The notes beneath the pieces are model-generated. The model was given only the letters and a program-made list of their open reading frames with translations, was not told the origin of the DNA and did no database searches. A stretch of DNA of 50,215 bases from an uncultured Christensenellaceae bacterium (GTDB lineage: Bacteria > Bacillota > Clostridia > Christensenellales > UBA3700). Below, piece after piece: positions 9,210-20,354 of the stretch. The position numbers were made by a program, and so were the translations under genes. Location of the stretch: the NCBI GenBank assembly GCA_944383895.1, contig CALWRH010000014.1, forward strand, positions 1 to 50,215, given 5' to 3'. Position 1 is the first letter of the stretch. Each line of letters begins with the position of its first letter.

Positions 9210-10469
9210 TTATTTCTTTATGCCGATGTCTTTGCGGTAGAACGCGCCTTCGAAACGTATCTTATCTACGTTCGCATACGCCTTTTTGCGCGCCTCGTCA
9301 ATGTCCTTGCCCGTAGCGGTAACGCCGATAACTCTGCCTCCGCTCGTAACGAGTCTGCCGTCTTTCATCGCCGTGCCTGCATGGTACAGGACGATATCTT
9401 TGTCAAGCTCGCCTATCTCTATCGGCACTCCTTTCTTGTAGCTTTCGGGATAACCGCCCGACGCGATTATTACGCATACCGCGGCGTTGTCGTCCCACTC
9501 TATCTTTACGTCAGACAGTCTTTCGTCGATTATCGCGTCGAAGATCTCGTAAAGATCTGTCTTAAGGCGCGGGAGAACGACCTGTGTTTCGGGATCTCCG
9601 AAACGTGCGTTGTATTCAACAACTTTTACGCCCTTATCCGTGATCATGAGTCCGAAGTAAAGCACGCCCTTGAAAGTTCTTCCCTCTGCGTTCATGGCGC
9701 GCATCGTGGGAAGGATAATTTTTTCCATCGTTTCTTTTGCGTATTCTTCGGTATAAGCCTTGGACGGAGAGAAAGTGCCCATGCCGCCCGTGTTCAGACC
9801 TTCGTCGTTGTCGTGAGCGCGCTTGTGGTCCTGAGAAGAAACCATCGGCACGATCGTCTTGCCGTCGGTAAAGCTCAGTATAGATACCTCTTTGCCGACC
9901 ATGAATTCTTCGATAATGACTTTACTGCCCGCGTCCTTGAATTTCTTGCCGACCATCATTTCGTCGAGCGCGGTCATAGCCTCTGCCTCGTTCTGGCAGA
10001 TGATCACGCCTTTGCCGAGCGCGAGCCCGTCCGCCTTGACTACGAGCGGATAGGATTGCTTTTTAGCGTATTCCTTCGCCTTGTCGACGTCATCGAATTC
10101 TTCGTAAGCCGCGGTCGGTATGCCGTATTTCTTCATGAGCGACTTGCTGAACGCCTTGGACGCCTCGATTATCGCCGCGTTTTTATGCGGACCGAAAGCA
10201 CGGTAACCGTTGCTTTCGAGAAGATCGACAAGCCCGAGAGCGAGAGGATCGTCGGGAGCGACTACGGTCATTTTGATATCGTCATGCGCCTTTATAAACG
10301 CGAGAATACCGTCGAAGTCTGTTGCGGAAACGGGAGCGCACTCCGCTATCTCCGCTATGCCCGCATTGCCCGGGAGGCAATAGAGCTTGTCTACTTTTGG
10401 ACTTTTTGCAAGCGCGACGCAGATCGCGTGTTCTCTGCCGCCGCCGCCTATCACGAGTACGCTGTTCAT
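9210..10469 (-). CDS. purD: Phosphoribosylamine-glycine ligase (GAR synthetase)
   Basis: 419 aa, normal length. Joins phosphoribosylamine and glycine with ATP. The N-terminus MNSVLVIGGGGREHAI is the PurD signature; ATP-grasp features follow: YPLVVKADGLALGKGV near 140-155, GGMGTFSPSKAY near 227-238, and ARFGDPETQ in the C-terminal half. Ribosome binding site GGAGG precedes the ATG. It lies 10 bases downstream of purH in the operon. No phosphoribosylamine-forming PurF is encoded in the operon, so its substrate must come from an enzyme encoded elsewhere. Confidence 0.96.
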   Translation of the reverse strand: MNSVLVIGGGGREHAICVALAKSPKVDKLYCLPGNAGIAEIAECAPVSATDFDGILAFIKAHDDIKMTVVAPDDPLALGLVDLLESNGYRAFGPHKNAAIIEASKAFSKSLMKKYGIPTAAYEEFDDVDKAKEYAKKQSYPLVVKADGLALGKGVIICQNEAEAMTALDEMMVGKKFKDAGSKVIIEEFMVGKEVSILSFTDGKTIVPMVSSQDHKRAHDNDEGLNTGGMGTFSPSKAYTEEYAKETMEKIILPTMRAMNAEGRTFKGVLYFGLMITDKGVKVVEYNARFGDPETQVVLPRLKTDLYEIFDAIIDERLSDVKIEWDDNAAVCVIIASGGYPESYKKGVPIEIGELDKDIVLYHAGTAMKDGRLVTSGGRVIGVTATGKDIDEARKKAYANVDKIRFEGAFYRKDIGIKK

Positions 10470-10479
10470 ACGCCCTCCG

Positions 10480-12018
10480 TCAGTGTTTGAAATGTCTGTC
10501 GCCGGTAAATACCATTGCGATGCCGTTTTCGTCGCAAGCGTCGATACTGAGCTGGTCTTTGATACTACCGCCCGGCTGCATTATCGCGCTTATGCCCGCC
10601 TTAGCCGCAGCGCGTGCGCAGTCGTCGAACGGGAAGAAGGCGTCGCTCGCGAGGACCGCGCCCTTGGTGTCGACGAGAGAGTGCGCGATAGCCTGCTCCG
10701 TAGCTCTGATACGGTTTACCTGTCCGCAACCGATACCGAGTATGACTCCGTCCTTTGCAATGACGATCGCGTTGGACTTGGTGTGCTTTACTACTTTCAT
10801 AGCGAAGACCATGTCGTCCATCTGCTTTTTGGTAGGCTCTTTCTTGGTAACGGTCTTTACCTTTTCAGGCTCTACTACCATCGTGTCGTACTCCTGAACG
10901 AGCAAGCCGCCGAGAACCTTTTTCATATCGTAGCAACCTGCGGGGATAGGAGCGTTTATCGACTCGAGCTTGAGCAGTCTGATATTGGGTTTCTGCGACA
11001 AGATCTCGACAGCCTCTTTGCTGAAAGACGGAGCGACGACTATCTCGATGAATATCGAGTGTATCATCTCCGCGGTAGCCTTGTCTATCTCTCTGTTTGC
11101 AGCTACGATACCGCCGAATATAGATGTCGGGTCTGCGTCGTAAGCCTTCTTGTAAGCTTCGCTGATGGTAGCCGCGGTAGCTACGCCGCAGGGATTAGCG
11201 TGTTTTACGGCAACTACGGTCGGCTCTGAGAACTCTCTCAGAAGGTCGAGCGCGCCGTTTGTGTCGTTGATGTTGTTGTAAGAAAGCTCTTTGCCGTGCA
11301 GCTGCTCTGCGCAAGCGAGCGAACCTGCCACGGGGAAAGGCTCTTTATAGAATACCGCTTTCTGACGCGGATTTTCGCCGTATCTCATATCCTGCGCCTT
11401 GTCGAAAGCAAGCGTGAGTTTGTCGGGGAATTCTATGCCCTGTTTCTGTCTGAGATAATTTGCGATAAGAGTGTCGTAATATGCGGTATGCTGATATACC
11501 TTGTACATAAGACGGAACTTGGTGTCTACGGTGATGCCGCCGTTTGCAAGTTCGTCGAGAACGGTCTTATAGTCGCTCGGATCTACGATTACCGCAACGT
11601 CCTGATAGTTCTTAGCCGCGCTTCTCAGCATCGTAGGACCGCCGATATCTATATTTTCGACAGCCTCTGCAAGTGCTACGCCCGGCTTGGAAATAGTCTG
11701 CTTGAACGGATAGAGGTTGACCACGACGATGTCGATCGGGGTGATATTCATCTTCTCGAGAAAATCCATGTGCTCTTTGTTGCTCCTCATTGCGAGAAGA
11801 CCCGCATGCACGTTGGGGTGCAACGTCTTTACTCTGCCGTCGAGGCACTCGGGAAAGCCCGTAACGGAGCTGATGTCGATCGCCGCGATACCTGCGCCCT
11901 GCAACGCTTTGAGGGTGCCGCCCGTAGAGACGATCTCGTAACCGTAGCCGCTGAGGCTCTTTGCAAATTCCACTATTCCCGTTTTATCGGAAACGCTGAT
12001 CAACGCTCTTTTTTTCAT
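10480..12018 (-). CDS. purH: Bifunctional AICAR formyltransferase / IMP cyclohydrolase
   Basis: 512 aa from the ATG at 12018, which has AGGAG at correct spacing; an in-frame start 16 codons upstream lacks one and would add residues with no family counterpart. N-terminal MGS-like cyclohydrolase domain begins [19 protein letters not shown]; the phosphate-binding STGGT follows near 33-37 and GRVKTLHP near 60. The transformylase domain carries KHANPCGVA in the middle third. It catalyses the last two steps of IMP synthesis. Operon position: 78 bases after purN and 10 before purD. Confidence 0.95.
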   Translation of the reverse strand: MKKRALISVSDKTGIVEFAKSLSGYGYEIVSTGGTLKALQGAGIAAIDISSVTGFPECLDGRVKTLHPNVHAGLLAMRSNKEHMDFLEKMNITPIDIVVVNLYPFKQTISKPGVALAEAVENIDIGGPTMLRSAAKNYQDVAVIVDPSDYKTVLDELANGGITVDTKFRLMYKVYQHTAYYDTLIANYLRQKQGIEFPDKLTLAFDKAQDMRYGENPRQKAVFYKEPFPVAGSLACAEQLHGKELSYNNINDTNGALDLLREFSEPTVVAVKHANPCGVATAATISEAYKKAYDADPTSIFGGIVAANREIDKATAEMIHSIFIEIVVAPSFSKEAVEILSQKPNIRLLKLESINAPIPAGCYDMKKVLGGLLVQEYDTMVVEPEKVKTVTKKEPTKKQMDDMVFAMKVVKHTKSNAIVIAKDGVILGIGCGQVNRIRATEQAIAHSLVDTKGAVLASDAFFPFDDCARAAAKAGISAIMQPGGSIKDQLSIDACDENGIAMVFTGDRHFKH

Positions 12019-12096
12019 TGTATACTCCTGATAATTATTTTCGATATTGATATGCACGCGACGCAACGCGCGCGATAAAAAAGAGAAAAGGCAACG

Positions 12097-12687
12097 TTAA
12101 TTGTCTTTTCTGCACAAATAGCGTACCGCGTAGGGCAAAAGCTCGTGTTCGGTTTCAAGGACGCGCGCCTGTAAAGTTTCGGGCGTATCTCCTTCTTTTA
12201 CCTCAACTCTCTGCTGTACGATGATCTCTCCCGTATCCGTGCCCTCGTCGACGTAATGAACGGTAGCTCCGCTCACCTTGTCGCCGCATGCAAGCACGTC
12301 GGTGTGGACTTTGAGTCCGTACATGCCCTTTCCGCAATGCGCGGGTATCAGAGACGGATGTATGTTTATCATCCGCTTTCTGTACGCGCCGACGAGCTTA
12401 GGCGTAACTATGCCGAGGTAGCCCGCAAGCACGATAAGGTCTACGCCGTACCCGGAAAGATAAGACAAGATCGCCTCGTCTCTCTTTCCGCAGTCACAGT
12501 CGTAATCCTTAAGCGCGAAAACCGCGCTGTCTATGCCGTGTTTTTCAGCTCTTTTAAGCCCGAATATGCCGTCTCTGGACGCAACTACGCAGACGACTTT
12601 GCCGTCTATGTAACCGCTCAGCGTCGCGTCGATGACGCTCTGCATATCGCTGCCCGAGCCTGATATGAATACGGCGATTTTTTTCAT
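12097..12687 (-). CDS. purN: Phosphoribosylglycinamide formyltransferase
   Basis: 196 aa, usual size. Transfers a formyl group from 10-formyl-THF to GAR. Begins [20 protein letters not shown], the GAR transformylase signature. The catalytic Asn-His-Asp are visible as [18 protein letters not shown] (Asn and His) and [17 protein letters not shown] (Asp). Its ATG overlaps the purM stop (ATGA), so translation is probably coupled; GAGGG lies upstream. Confidence 0.95.
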   Translation of the reverse strand: MKKIAVFISGSGSDMQSVIDATLSGYIDGKVVCVVASRDGIFGLKRAEKHGIDSAVFALKDYDCDCGKRDEAILSYLSGYGVDLIVLAGYLGIVTPKLVGAYRKRMINIHPSLIPAHCGKGMYGLKVHTDVLACGDKVSGATVHYVDEGTDTGEIIVQQRVEVKEGDTPETLQARVLETEHELLPYAVRYLCRKDN

Positions 12688-13700
12688 AGTTCAACGCCCT
12701 CTTTGTCGGTGACCTTGCCTATGATATAAGCTTTTTCTCCAAGATTCTCAAGCTCTTTGACGACGTCGCTCGCGATAGCGGGATCGACAGCCATCACAAG
12801 ACCGATGCCCATGTTGAAGGTGTTGCACATCTTGCGGTCGTCGATACCTGCGATCTCCTGCAGCGCTTTGAATATGCGCGGCAGCGGATAAGAACTTCTG
12901 TCGATAGAAATGCCGAGACCCTTGGGGATGATGCGCGGGATATTTTCGATAAAACCGCCGCCCGTAATGTGAGCTATACCCTTTATCTCGAATTTTTCGA
13001 TTATCGAAAGCACCGTCTTGACGTATATTCTCGTAGGCGTGAGAACGAGCTCCGCGGGAGTGCAGCCGAGCGTTTCGTTGTACTTGCTCAGGCTTTCCTT
13101 GTCCTCTCCGAACAGCTTTCTGACGAGCGAATATCCGTTGCTGTGTATACCGCTCGACGCAAGACCGATAAGCACGTCGCCCGCCTTTATGCTCTTTCCG
13201 TTGATTATCTTGTTCTTTTTGACGATACCGACCGCGAAACCTGCTATATCGTATTCGTCTTTAGCGTAAAAACCGGGCATTTCTGCCGTCTCTCCGCCTA
13301 TCAGCGCGCAACCGGACTGTCTGCAACCGTCGCAGACGCCCTTGACGATGTTGGCGACCTTTACGGGTTCGAGCTTTGAAAGCGCGATATAGTCGAGGAA
13401 GAACAGCGGCTTAGCGCCCTGACATACGATATCGTTCACGCACATAGCGACCGCGTCTATACCGATAGTGTCGTGCTTGTCGAGAACGAAAGCGTATTTG
13501 AGCTTTGTTCCTACGCCGTCCGTACCCGCTACGAGGCAATCTCCGTCCTCTTTGTCGTCGAGAGCGTAAAAACCGCCGAAACTGCCGAGATCACCGAGAA
13601 CGCTGCCGTTGTAAGTGGTCTTGACGTATTCCTTCATCAGCCTGACGGCTTCGTATCCCGCTTCGACGTCAACGCCTGCGGATTTGTAATCTATAGCCAT
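12684..13700 (-). CDS. purM: Phosphoribosylformylglycinamidine cyclo-ligase (AIR synthetase)
   Basis: 338 aa from the ATG at 13700, preceded by AAAAGGAG at good spacing. Closes the imidazole ring of AIR with ATP. Family motifs: [15 protein letters not shown] near the N-terminus, [42 protein letters not shown] and [13 protein letters not shown]. An in-frame ATG 11 codons upstream would extend past the family N-terminus and lacks a ribosome binding site. 39 bases separate it from purC; in the common order purE-C-F-M, purF would be here, but the gap contains nothing. Confidence 0.96.
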   Translation of the reverse strand: MAIDYKSAGVDVEAGYEAVRLMKEYVKTTYNGSVLGDLGSFGGFYALDDKEDGDCLVAGTDGVGTKLKYAFVLDKHDTIGIDAVAMCVNDIVCQGAKPLFFLDYIALSKLEPVKVANIVKGVCDGCRQSGCALIGGETAEMPGFYAKDEYDIAGFAVGIVKKNKIINGKSIKAGDVLIGLASSGIHSNGYSLVRKLFGEDKESLSKYNETLGCTPAELVLTPTRIYVKTVLSIIEKFEIKGIAHITGGGFIENIPRIIPKGLGISIDRSSYPLPRIFKALQEIAGIDDRKMCNTFNMGIGLVMAVDPAIASDVVKELENLGEKAYIIGKVTDKEGVEL

Positions 13701-13739
13701 AAATACTCCTTTTCGTAGGTATTGTGATTTCAAACGGAC

Positions 13740-14447
13740 TTATTCGAGTCCCATCCTCTTCTTTATCTCTCTGTAACCCTTGTCGACGTCGTCCATGTCG
13801 CGGCGAAAACGGTCTTTGTCGAGTTTCTCGCCCGTCTTGGTATCCCAGAAACGGCAGGTATCGGGAGAGATCTCGTCTGCGAGGATGATGTCGCCCTTGT
13901 AACGTCCGAACTCGAGTTTGAAGTCGATGAGCTCGATACCGATCTCCTTGAAGTACTCGCTGAGGATATCGTTTACTTTGAGAGCCATAGCCTTAATCTT
14001 CTCTACTTCTTCTTTGGTAGCGAGTTCCATAGCGTAAACGTGATAGTCGTTGATCATAGGATCGCCGAGATCGTCGTTCTTGTAGCTGAATTCGAGTACG
14101 GTGCAAGCGAGTTTCTTTCCTTCGGGAATACCGAGTCTTTTAGAAAGAGAACCTGCTGCGATATTGCGGACTATGACCTCGAGAGGAACTATCTGAACCT
14201 TTTTGACGTAAGTTTCTCTCTCGTTTATCTGCTCAACGTAGTGAGTGGGAACCCCCTTTTCTTCGAGCAATCTGAACAGATGGTTGCTGCAGACGTTGTT
14301 TACGACGCCTTTGCCTTTGATCGTGCCTTTTTTAATGCCGTTGAAAGCGGTTGCGTCGTCTTTGTAAGAAACGAGAACTACGTCCGGATCCGTCGTCAGA
14401 TACACTTTTTTTGCTTTACCTTCATAAAGTTGGGTTGTTCTTTCCAT
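13740..14447 (-). CDS. purC: Phosphoribosylaminoimidazole-succinocarboxamide synthase (SAICAR synthetase)
   Basis: 235 aa, typical for the bacterial enzyme that condenses CAIR and aspartate. Starts [16 protein letters not shown], the canonical PurC N-terminus; later motifs include [22 protein letters not shown] and [15 protein letters not shown] chose the ATG that overlaps the purE stop (TGATG); a GTG one codon earlier is possible. AAGGAG lies in the end of purE. Followed by purM. Confidence 0.95.
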   Translation of the reverse strand: MERTTQLYEGKAKKVYLTTDPDVVLVSYKDDATAFNGIKKGTIKGKGVVNNVCSNHLFRLLEEKGVPTHYVEQINERETYVKKVQIVPLEVIVRNIAAGSLSKRLGIPEGKKLACTVLEFSYKNDDLGDPMINDYHVYAMELATKEEVEKIKAMALKVNDILSEYFKEIGIELIDFKLEFGRYKGDIILADEISPDTCRFWDTKTGEKLDKDRFRRDMDDVDKGYREIKKRMGLE

Positions 14448-14938
14448 CACTTTAACTCCTTTTGCAATTTTGCGTCGTCTTGTTGTATTTTTTGCGCAAG
14501 GTTACGCTTGTAATCCTGCAATTTTTTCATAAGAACGGGATATTTCACCGCAAGTATCTGAACGGCGAGAAGACCCGCGTTGAGACCGCCGTTGATAGCA
14601 ACGCACGCCACGGGGATACCGCCCGGCATCTGCACCATGGAAAGAAGGCTGTCCAAGCCGTCCATAGTCGAGCTCTTTACCGGAAGACCGATAACGGGCA
14701 GCGGCGTAAAGCTTGCGATAACGCCTCCGAGATGAGCCGCCTTGCCTGCCGCGCAGATGATCACTTCGATATTGTTGTCAGCAGCCTGCACTGCGAATTC
14801 GTGTGCGAGTTCGGGAGTGCGGTGAGCGGAAATAACTCTCGCCTCTACTTCTACGTCGAAACTTTTGAGAACGTCGATCGCGGGTTTTACGACGTCGAGA
14901 TCGCTGATGCTTCCCATGATAACAGCAACTTTTGCCAT
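14447..14938 (-). CDS. purE: N5-carboxyaminoimidazole ribonucleotide mutase / AIR carboxylase catalytic subunit
   Basis: 163 aa. PurE signature at the N-terminus: [17 protein letters not shown] at 4-20, then [14 protein letters not shown], and [13 protein letters not shown]. Ribosome binding site GAGGAG. It is the first gene of the pur operon, behind the promoter at 15014-15042. No purK (N5-CAIR synthetase) is in the operon, so the sequence context does not say whether it acts as the mutase (needing PurK) or as the direct AIR carboxylase form. Confidence 0.95.
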   Translation of the reverse strand: MAKVAVIMGSISDLDVVKPAIDVLKSFDVEVEARVISAHRTPELAHEFAVQAADNNIEVIICAAGKAAHLGGVIASFTPLPVIGLPVKSSTMDGLDSLLSMVQMPGGIPVACVAINGGLNAGLLAVQILAVKYPVLMKKLQDYKRNLAQKIQQDDAKLQKELK

Positions 14939-14956
14939 AAAAAATCTCCTCGGTGC

Positions 14957-14996
14957 CTGCGGATAAGAACATGAAAACGTCCGATAAATACCGCAG
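14957..14996 (-). promoter_or_regulatory. Two-tier stem-loop in the purE leader
   Basis: The ~68-base leader can fold into an outer stem CTGCGG/CCGCAG (14996-14991 with 14962-14957) around an inner hairpin GGACGT/ATGTTC with a four-base loop. It ends just before the GAGGAG ribosome binding site. No conserved purine-riboswitch core was seen. It could control translation initiation, or be chance. Confidence 0.35.
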
Positions 14997-15013
14997 ATAA
15001 ATTTAATATCTAA

Positions 15014-15042
15014 ATTTTAGCATAAAAGTTGTTTTAATACAA
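15014..15042 (-). promoter_or_regulatory. Promoter of the pur operon
   Basis: TTGTAT, 17-base spacer, TAAAAT with TGC just before the -10 (extended -10). Predicted start of transcription near 15007, about 68 bases before the purE ATG. A PurR box was not recognised. Confidence 0.65.
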
Positions 15043-15191
15043 GGGAAAAGCAGCGGTAAAATAAACTATTTTATGTCAATTTCCGACACCTCGGCTTTAC
15101 GTTGTCAGTGCAAAAAAGTATTTTTCAGTAACCTTATCTTTTCACGTCACAAAACTCGCTTTAATCGACACGAAAGCCCGTTTCGGGTGAG

Positions 15192-15355
15192 TTATCCACA
15201 TAGTTTTCCACATTTTGCATAAGTTATCCACATCAAAATGCATAAAATCGCCGAAGCAAAAGCTCTTGAGATTTTTCAAATAACGCGCAAAACCTACACT
15301 AAGCAAGACTTTTTCTGCAAGCGTCGCGCTCCCCTTTTGAGAAGATTTATCCACT
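15192..15355 (+). promoter_or_regulatory. Cluster of four DnaA-box-like 9-mers
   Basis: TTATCCACA occurs at 15192-15200 and 15224-15232, with TTTTCCACA between them at 15204-15212 and TTATCCACT at 15347-15355, all in the same orientation. The first and third match the consensus TTATNCACA exactly; the others differ at one position. They lie in a gene-free ~600-base stretch (15043-15650) between the pur promoter and the gdhA terminator; the part beyond 15356 is AT-rich and without a credible gene. No dnaA, dnaN or rpmH is near, and genes on both sides run on the same strand, so a regulatory or titration role for DnaA is likelier than an origin. Confidence 0.6.
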
Positions 15356-15650
15356 TTTATTCATTTGCAGATTTTTATTCATGATCCGGTACTGTTATTT
15401 ACCTTGAATTACTCTTGAAACAGCTTGCAAAACGACCTCTTACGAAGGCTTTTCCCGAAAAATAGTTACTGTAAAATACTTCTTTTTAACCGTTATTACT
15501 TTTGCAAAAAATAATTCGGTTTTCATAATAAAAAGGCTGCCGATATCTTAGTTAAAAAAGCTCGCCGATACGCACTGCCCTAATCTGAAACTTTTGCTTT
15601 GCCCGCCACGGATTGAAGGTAAATATTTATTATCATTATATTGCATGCAT

Positions 15651-15688
15651 AAAAAAATCCGCTTTCCGTAACGAAAAGCGGATTTTTT
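15651..15688 (-). terminator. Terminator of gdhA
   Basis: A 14-bp stem (AAAAAATCCGCTTT with AAAGCGGATTTTTT, 9-base loop) is followed by T residues on the minus strand; the A/T flanks make it potentially bidirectional. It lies about 30 bases after the gdhA stop. Confidence 0.85.
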
Positions 15689-15716
15689 ATTGCTTTGAAT
15701 ATTCTGCCTGTATGCG

Positions 15717-17129
<1,413 letters not shown>

Positions 17130-17335
17130 TCATACACTTTTTCAAAAAAATCTTTATATTTTGCGCTTTGCCTGTTGTATGACGGGCTTTTATACTGAAT
17201 ATTTGCATCTTTTCTATACGATTATTCATTGGATATCCGTATGCTAATACTCGATTTTGTCGTTTTTGTATATCCTTATATTTGTTTTTTTATTCAATTT
17301 ACATTGCTAAACTGACTTATTATGTCATATTTTTC

Positions 17336-17364
17336 TTGACATTATTGCATAAAATTCATAAAAT
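17336..17364 (+). promoter_or_regulatory. Promoter of the WYL regulator
   Basis: Consensus TTGACA, 17-base spacer, TAAAAT; the ribosome binding site AAAGGAG and the ATG follow within 25 bases. Confidence 0.75.
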
Positions 17365-17387
17365 ATTCATAAAGGAGCGAATATTTT

Positions 17388-18317
17388 ATGATTGAAAACC
17401 TCTTTACGATGCTTATAGAACTGCTCAACAACGACGTAGTCACCGCAGAAGAACTCGCGGCTAAACTCGAAGTCAGCCAACGCACCGTTTACAGATACGT
17501 CGACGTACTCAGCGGAGCGCATATTCCCGTCTACTGCCAGAAAGGGCGCGGAGGCGGCATTATGATAGGCGACGACTTCAAGCTGGGCGCGAATTATTTC
17601 ACCAAAGACGAACTGCAGCTCATTGCGACCGCGGTAGACGCGATCCAGCCTAAAACGGACAAGATAGCGACAGTGATCAAAAAGCTGTCTGCCATAAAAA
17701 ACGTGCGTTCTGCATCTCAAGGCGGATTTTTCAACGAAGACTTTGTCGTAGACAACGCAAACACTCTGCTCTCCAACCCTAAACTCGCAGCGAAATTCGA
17801 CGCTCTTGCGACGGCTAAAAAAGAAAAACGAACGGTCAGAATAAGTTATCACAACAGAGTGGGAGAAATAAGCGAAAGAGATATACAGCCATACGCGTTC
17901 GTGCTCTCAAACAATAATTGGTACGTCTACGCAAACTGTCTGCGCGACAAAGCTTTAAGACTGTTCAAAATTTCGCGTATAACTCACATAATCCTGCTCG
18001 ACGTCAGGTATCAGATACCCGCTTACGAAAAAGAGTGGAATCTGTGGGACCCGACGCAGAAGGAAAAAGTAAGGATAACGCTCAACGTGAAAGAGCCTGC
18101 CCGTTACGACGTCGAAGAGTGGCTCGGCATAGAAAACGTAACGCGCTCCCAGGACGGCAGACACTATATCGCGCAAGGCGAAGTGTATGACAACGAAACC
18201 ACTTTGAGAAAGCTTGCAGGATTCGGCGCCGACGTCGAAGTAATGTTGCCGTTATCGCTAAGGAACAGCGTTGCCGATCTTCACAGTCAGGCATCGGAAA
18301 TGTATTCAGACAAATAA
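17388..18317 (+). CDS. HTH and WYL domain transcriptional regulator
   Basis: 309 aa. N-terminal winged helix-turn-helix of the HTH_11/DeoR-like type (about 1-60: TAEELAAKLEVSQRTVYRYVDVL is the HTH). The central/C-terminal WYL domain (about 140-210) shows RTVRISYHN and DIQPYAFVLSNNNWYVYANC. A C-terminal WCX-like tail follows. Such proteins bind DNA and respond to ligands through the WYL domain; the target is unknown. Divergent from gdhA with a ~330-base shared intergenic region. Ribosome binding site AAAGGAG. Confidence 0.88.
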   Translation: MIENLFTMLIELLNNDVVTAEELAAKLEVSQRTVYRYVDVLSGAHIPVYCQKGRGGGIMIGDDFKLGANYFTKDELQLIATAVDAIQPKTDKIATVIKKLSAIKNVRSASQGGFFNEDFVVDNANTLLSNPKLAAKFDALATAKKEKRTVRISYHNRVGEISERDIQPYAFVLSNNNWYVYANCLRDKALRLFKISRITHIILLDVRYQIPAYEKEWNLWDPTQKEKVRITLNVKEPARYDVEEWLGIENVTRSQDGRHYIAQGEVYDNETTLRKLAGFGADVEVMLPLSLRNSVADLHSQASEMYSDK

Positions 18318-18346
18318 TTATATTAAATGTCGCAATAAATCATACA

Positions 18347-18377
18347 AAAAACCCGCCTTCATCAGAAAGCGGGTTTT
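18347..18377. terminator. Bidirectional terminator between the WYL regulator and thrS
   Basis: 13-bp stem AAAACCCGCCTTC/GAAAGCGGGTTTT with one mismatch and an ATCA loop; T runs follow on either strand. It separates the converging genes. Confidence 0.85.
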
Positions 18378-18395
18378 ATTATAATGTTTTCTTTA

Positions 18396-20333
18396 TCAGT
18401 CAAGACGCTTTTCTGCGATTTCCTTTTGCAGACGCGCGATAAAGTCGTCGAGCGACATTTCTCCTATCACGCCCTCACCTCTGCGACGAACAGAAACGAC
18501 TCCCGTTTCTGCCTCTTTATCGCCGATGACAATCATGTAAGGCACTTTTTCGAGCTGCGCGCTCCTTATTTTGTAGCCTACAGTTTCACTTCTTGTATCG
18601 AGCTCTGTCCTTATACCGTAGCTGTACAGTTTGTCGGAGATAGCCTTTGCGCTCTCTACGTTTCTGTCGGTAAGGCTTATGACTTTGACCTGCGTCGGAG
18701 CGATCCAGAGCGGGAATGCGCCTGCGTATTTCTCGATAAGGAGAGCGATAGTACGCTCGTAGCAGCCGATAGACGTACGGTGAATAATATACGGTCTGCG
18801 CTTTTCGCCGTTTTCGTCGACATAACTCATATCGAAGTTCTCTGCAAGGAACATATCGACCTGTACGGTGATTATGGTGTCCTCTTTGCCGTGAACGTTC
18901 TTTATCTGGATATCGAGTTTTGGTCCGTAGAACGCCGCCTCGCCTACCGCCTCGGTATACTCTATTCCGAGATGGTTGAGTATCTTGCGCATCGTGTCTT
19001 CTGCTTTGTTCCAGATCTCAGGCTCGTTGATATACTTTTTGGTATCTTTCGGATCCCACTTGGAGAAACGGTACGTCACGTCGTTCTGCAATCCGCAGCA
19101 AGTGAGCATATACTTGATGAGGTCCACACAGCCTTTGAATTCTTCTTCGAGCTGCTCGGGAGTGCAGACGATATGTCCTTCGCTTATCGTAAACTGTCTT
19201 ACGCGGATAAGTCCGTGCATCTCGCCGCTCGCCTCGTTTCTGAACAGCGTAGAAGTCTCGCCGTATCTTATCGGCAGATCGCGGTAGCTCTTCAGACCGT
19301 TGTTGTATATCGTGTATTGGAAAGGACAGGTCATCGGGCGCAGAGCGAACACCTCGTCGTCCTTTTCTTCGTCGCCGATAACGAACATGCCGTCCTTGTA
19401 ATGATCCCAATGTCCCGAAACCTTGTAGAGATCGGATTTTGCCATATAAGGCGTCTTGGTACGGACGTAGCCGCGTCTTTCCTCTTCGTCCTCGACAAAA
19501 CGAGTGAGGGTCTGGAATATCCTGGTACCCTTAGGCATGAGCAGAGGCAAGCCCTGACCTATCTTTTCGTCCGTCATGAAGATGCCGAGTTCTCTGCCGA
19601 GCTTGTTGTGGTCGCGTTTCTTAGCCTCTTCGACGGCGGTAAGATATTCGTTGAGATCGCTCTTCTTATCGAAACAAGTGCCGTAAATTCTCGAAAGCAT
19701 CTTGTTCTTCTCGTTGCCTCTCCAATATGCGCCCGTAAGGCTCGTCAGCTTGAACGCTTTGATCATGCCCGTAGACGGCAGATGCGGTCCTGCGCAGAGA
19801 TCCGTGAAATTGCCCTGACGGTAGAAAGAGATCTCCGCGTCCTTGGGCAGATCGTTTATAAGTTCTACCTTGTAAGGCTCGTCAAAACCCTTCATGAGTT
19901 TGAGAGCCTCTTTGCGGGGCAGAACGAATCTTTCGAGAGGATAATTGGCTTTTATAATGCGTTTCATCTCCTCTTCTACCTTGTCGAGCTGCTCCATGCT
20001 TATAGGCGTAGTGAAATCGAAATCGTAATAAAATCCGTCGTCGATAGCGGGTCCTATTGCGAGTTTTACGGTAGGATAAATGCTTTTTACCGCCTGTGCG
20101 AGAACGTGCGCGCAGGTATGGCGGTATATCTTTCTGCCTTCGGGATCCTTGAAAGTCAGGATCTGAAGATTGCAGTCGCGATCGAGCACCGTATTTGCTT
20201 CGACGACTTTGCCGTCGACTATCGCGCCGAGCGTAACTCTCGCAAGTCCCTCAGAAAGATCCTTTGCGATCTCGAGTACGGTTTTTCCGTTTTCGTACTC
20301 TTTACTGCTTCCGTCTTTGAGTGTGATTATCAT
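18396..20333 (-). CDS. thrS: Threonine-tRNA ligase
   Basis: 645 aa, full length for bacterial ThrRS. Charges tRNA-Thr. Order of domains: TGS (about 1-60), editing domain with HTCAHVLAQAV, class II catalytic core with the zinc-ligand motif RPMTCPFQ and ETSTLFRNEASGEMHGLIRVRQF, and C-terminal anticodon-binding domain beginning WIAPTQVKVI. It is preceded by a T-box leader with its own promoter, so transcription should rise when uncharged tRNA-Thr accumulates. ytxC lies upstream as in Bacillus. Confidence 0.97.
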   Translation of the reverse strand: MIITLKDGSSKEYENGKTVLEIAKDLSEGLARVTLGAIVDGKVVEANTVLDRDCNLQILTFKDPEGRKIYRHTCAHVLAQAVKSIYPTVKLAIGPAIDDGFYYDFDFTTPISMEQLDKVEEEMKRIIKANYPLERFVLPRKEALKLMKGFDEPYKVELINDLPKDAEISFYRQGNFTDLCAGPHLPSTGMIKAFKLTSLTGAYWRGNEKNKMLSRIYGTCFDKKSDLNEYLTAVEEAKKRDHNKLGRELGIFMTDEKIGQGLPLLMPKGTRIFQTLTRFVEDEEERRGYVRTKTPYMAKSDLYKVSGHWDHYKDGMFVIGDEEKDDEVFALRPMTCPFQYTIYNNGLKSYRDLPIRYGETSTLFRNEASGEMHGLIRVRQFTISEGHIVCTPEQLEEEFKGCVDLIKYMLTCCGLQNDVTYRFSKWDPKDTKKYINEPEIWNKAEDTMRKILNHLGIEYTEAVGEAAFYGPKLDIQIKNVHGKEDTIITVQVDMFLAENFDMSYVDENGEKRRPYIIHRTSIGCYERTIALLIEKYAGAFPLWIAPTQVKVISLTDRNVESAKAISDKLYSYGIRTELDTRSETVGYKIRSAQLEKVPYMIVIGDKEAETGVVSVRRRGEGVIGEMSLDDFIARLQKEIAEKRLD

Positions 20334-20354
20334 AAAGATACCTCCGTTGCGTAT

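Noticed and set aside
14940..15010. Purine riboswitch ahead of purE
   Set aside because: The leader is too short and lacks the conserved purine-aptamer core; only a simple nested stem-loop is seen.
15142..15354. 70-codon minus-strand frame across the DnaA boxes
   Set aside because: Starts at GTG without a ribosome binding site and is interrupted in meaning by the box repeats; no recognisable protein.
15043..15650. Chromosomal origin of replication
   Set aside because: No dnaA/dnaN/rpmH nearby and no switch in gene strand on either side; only the DnaA boxes support it.
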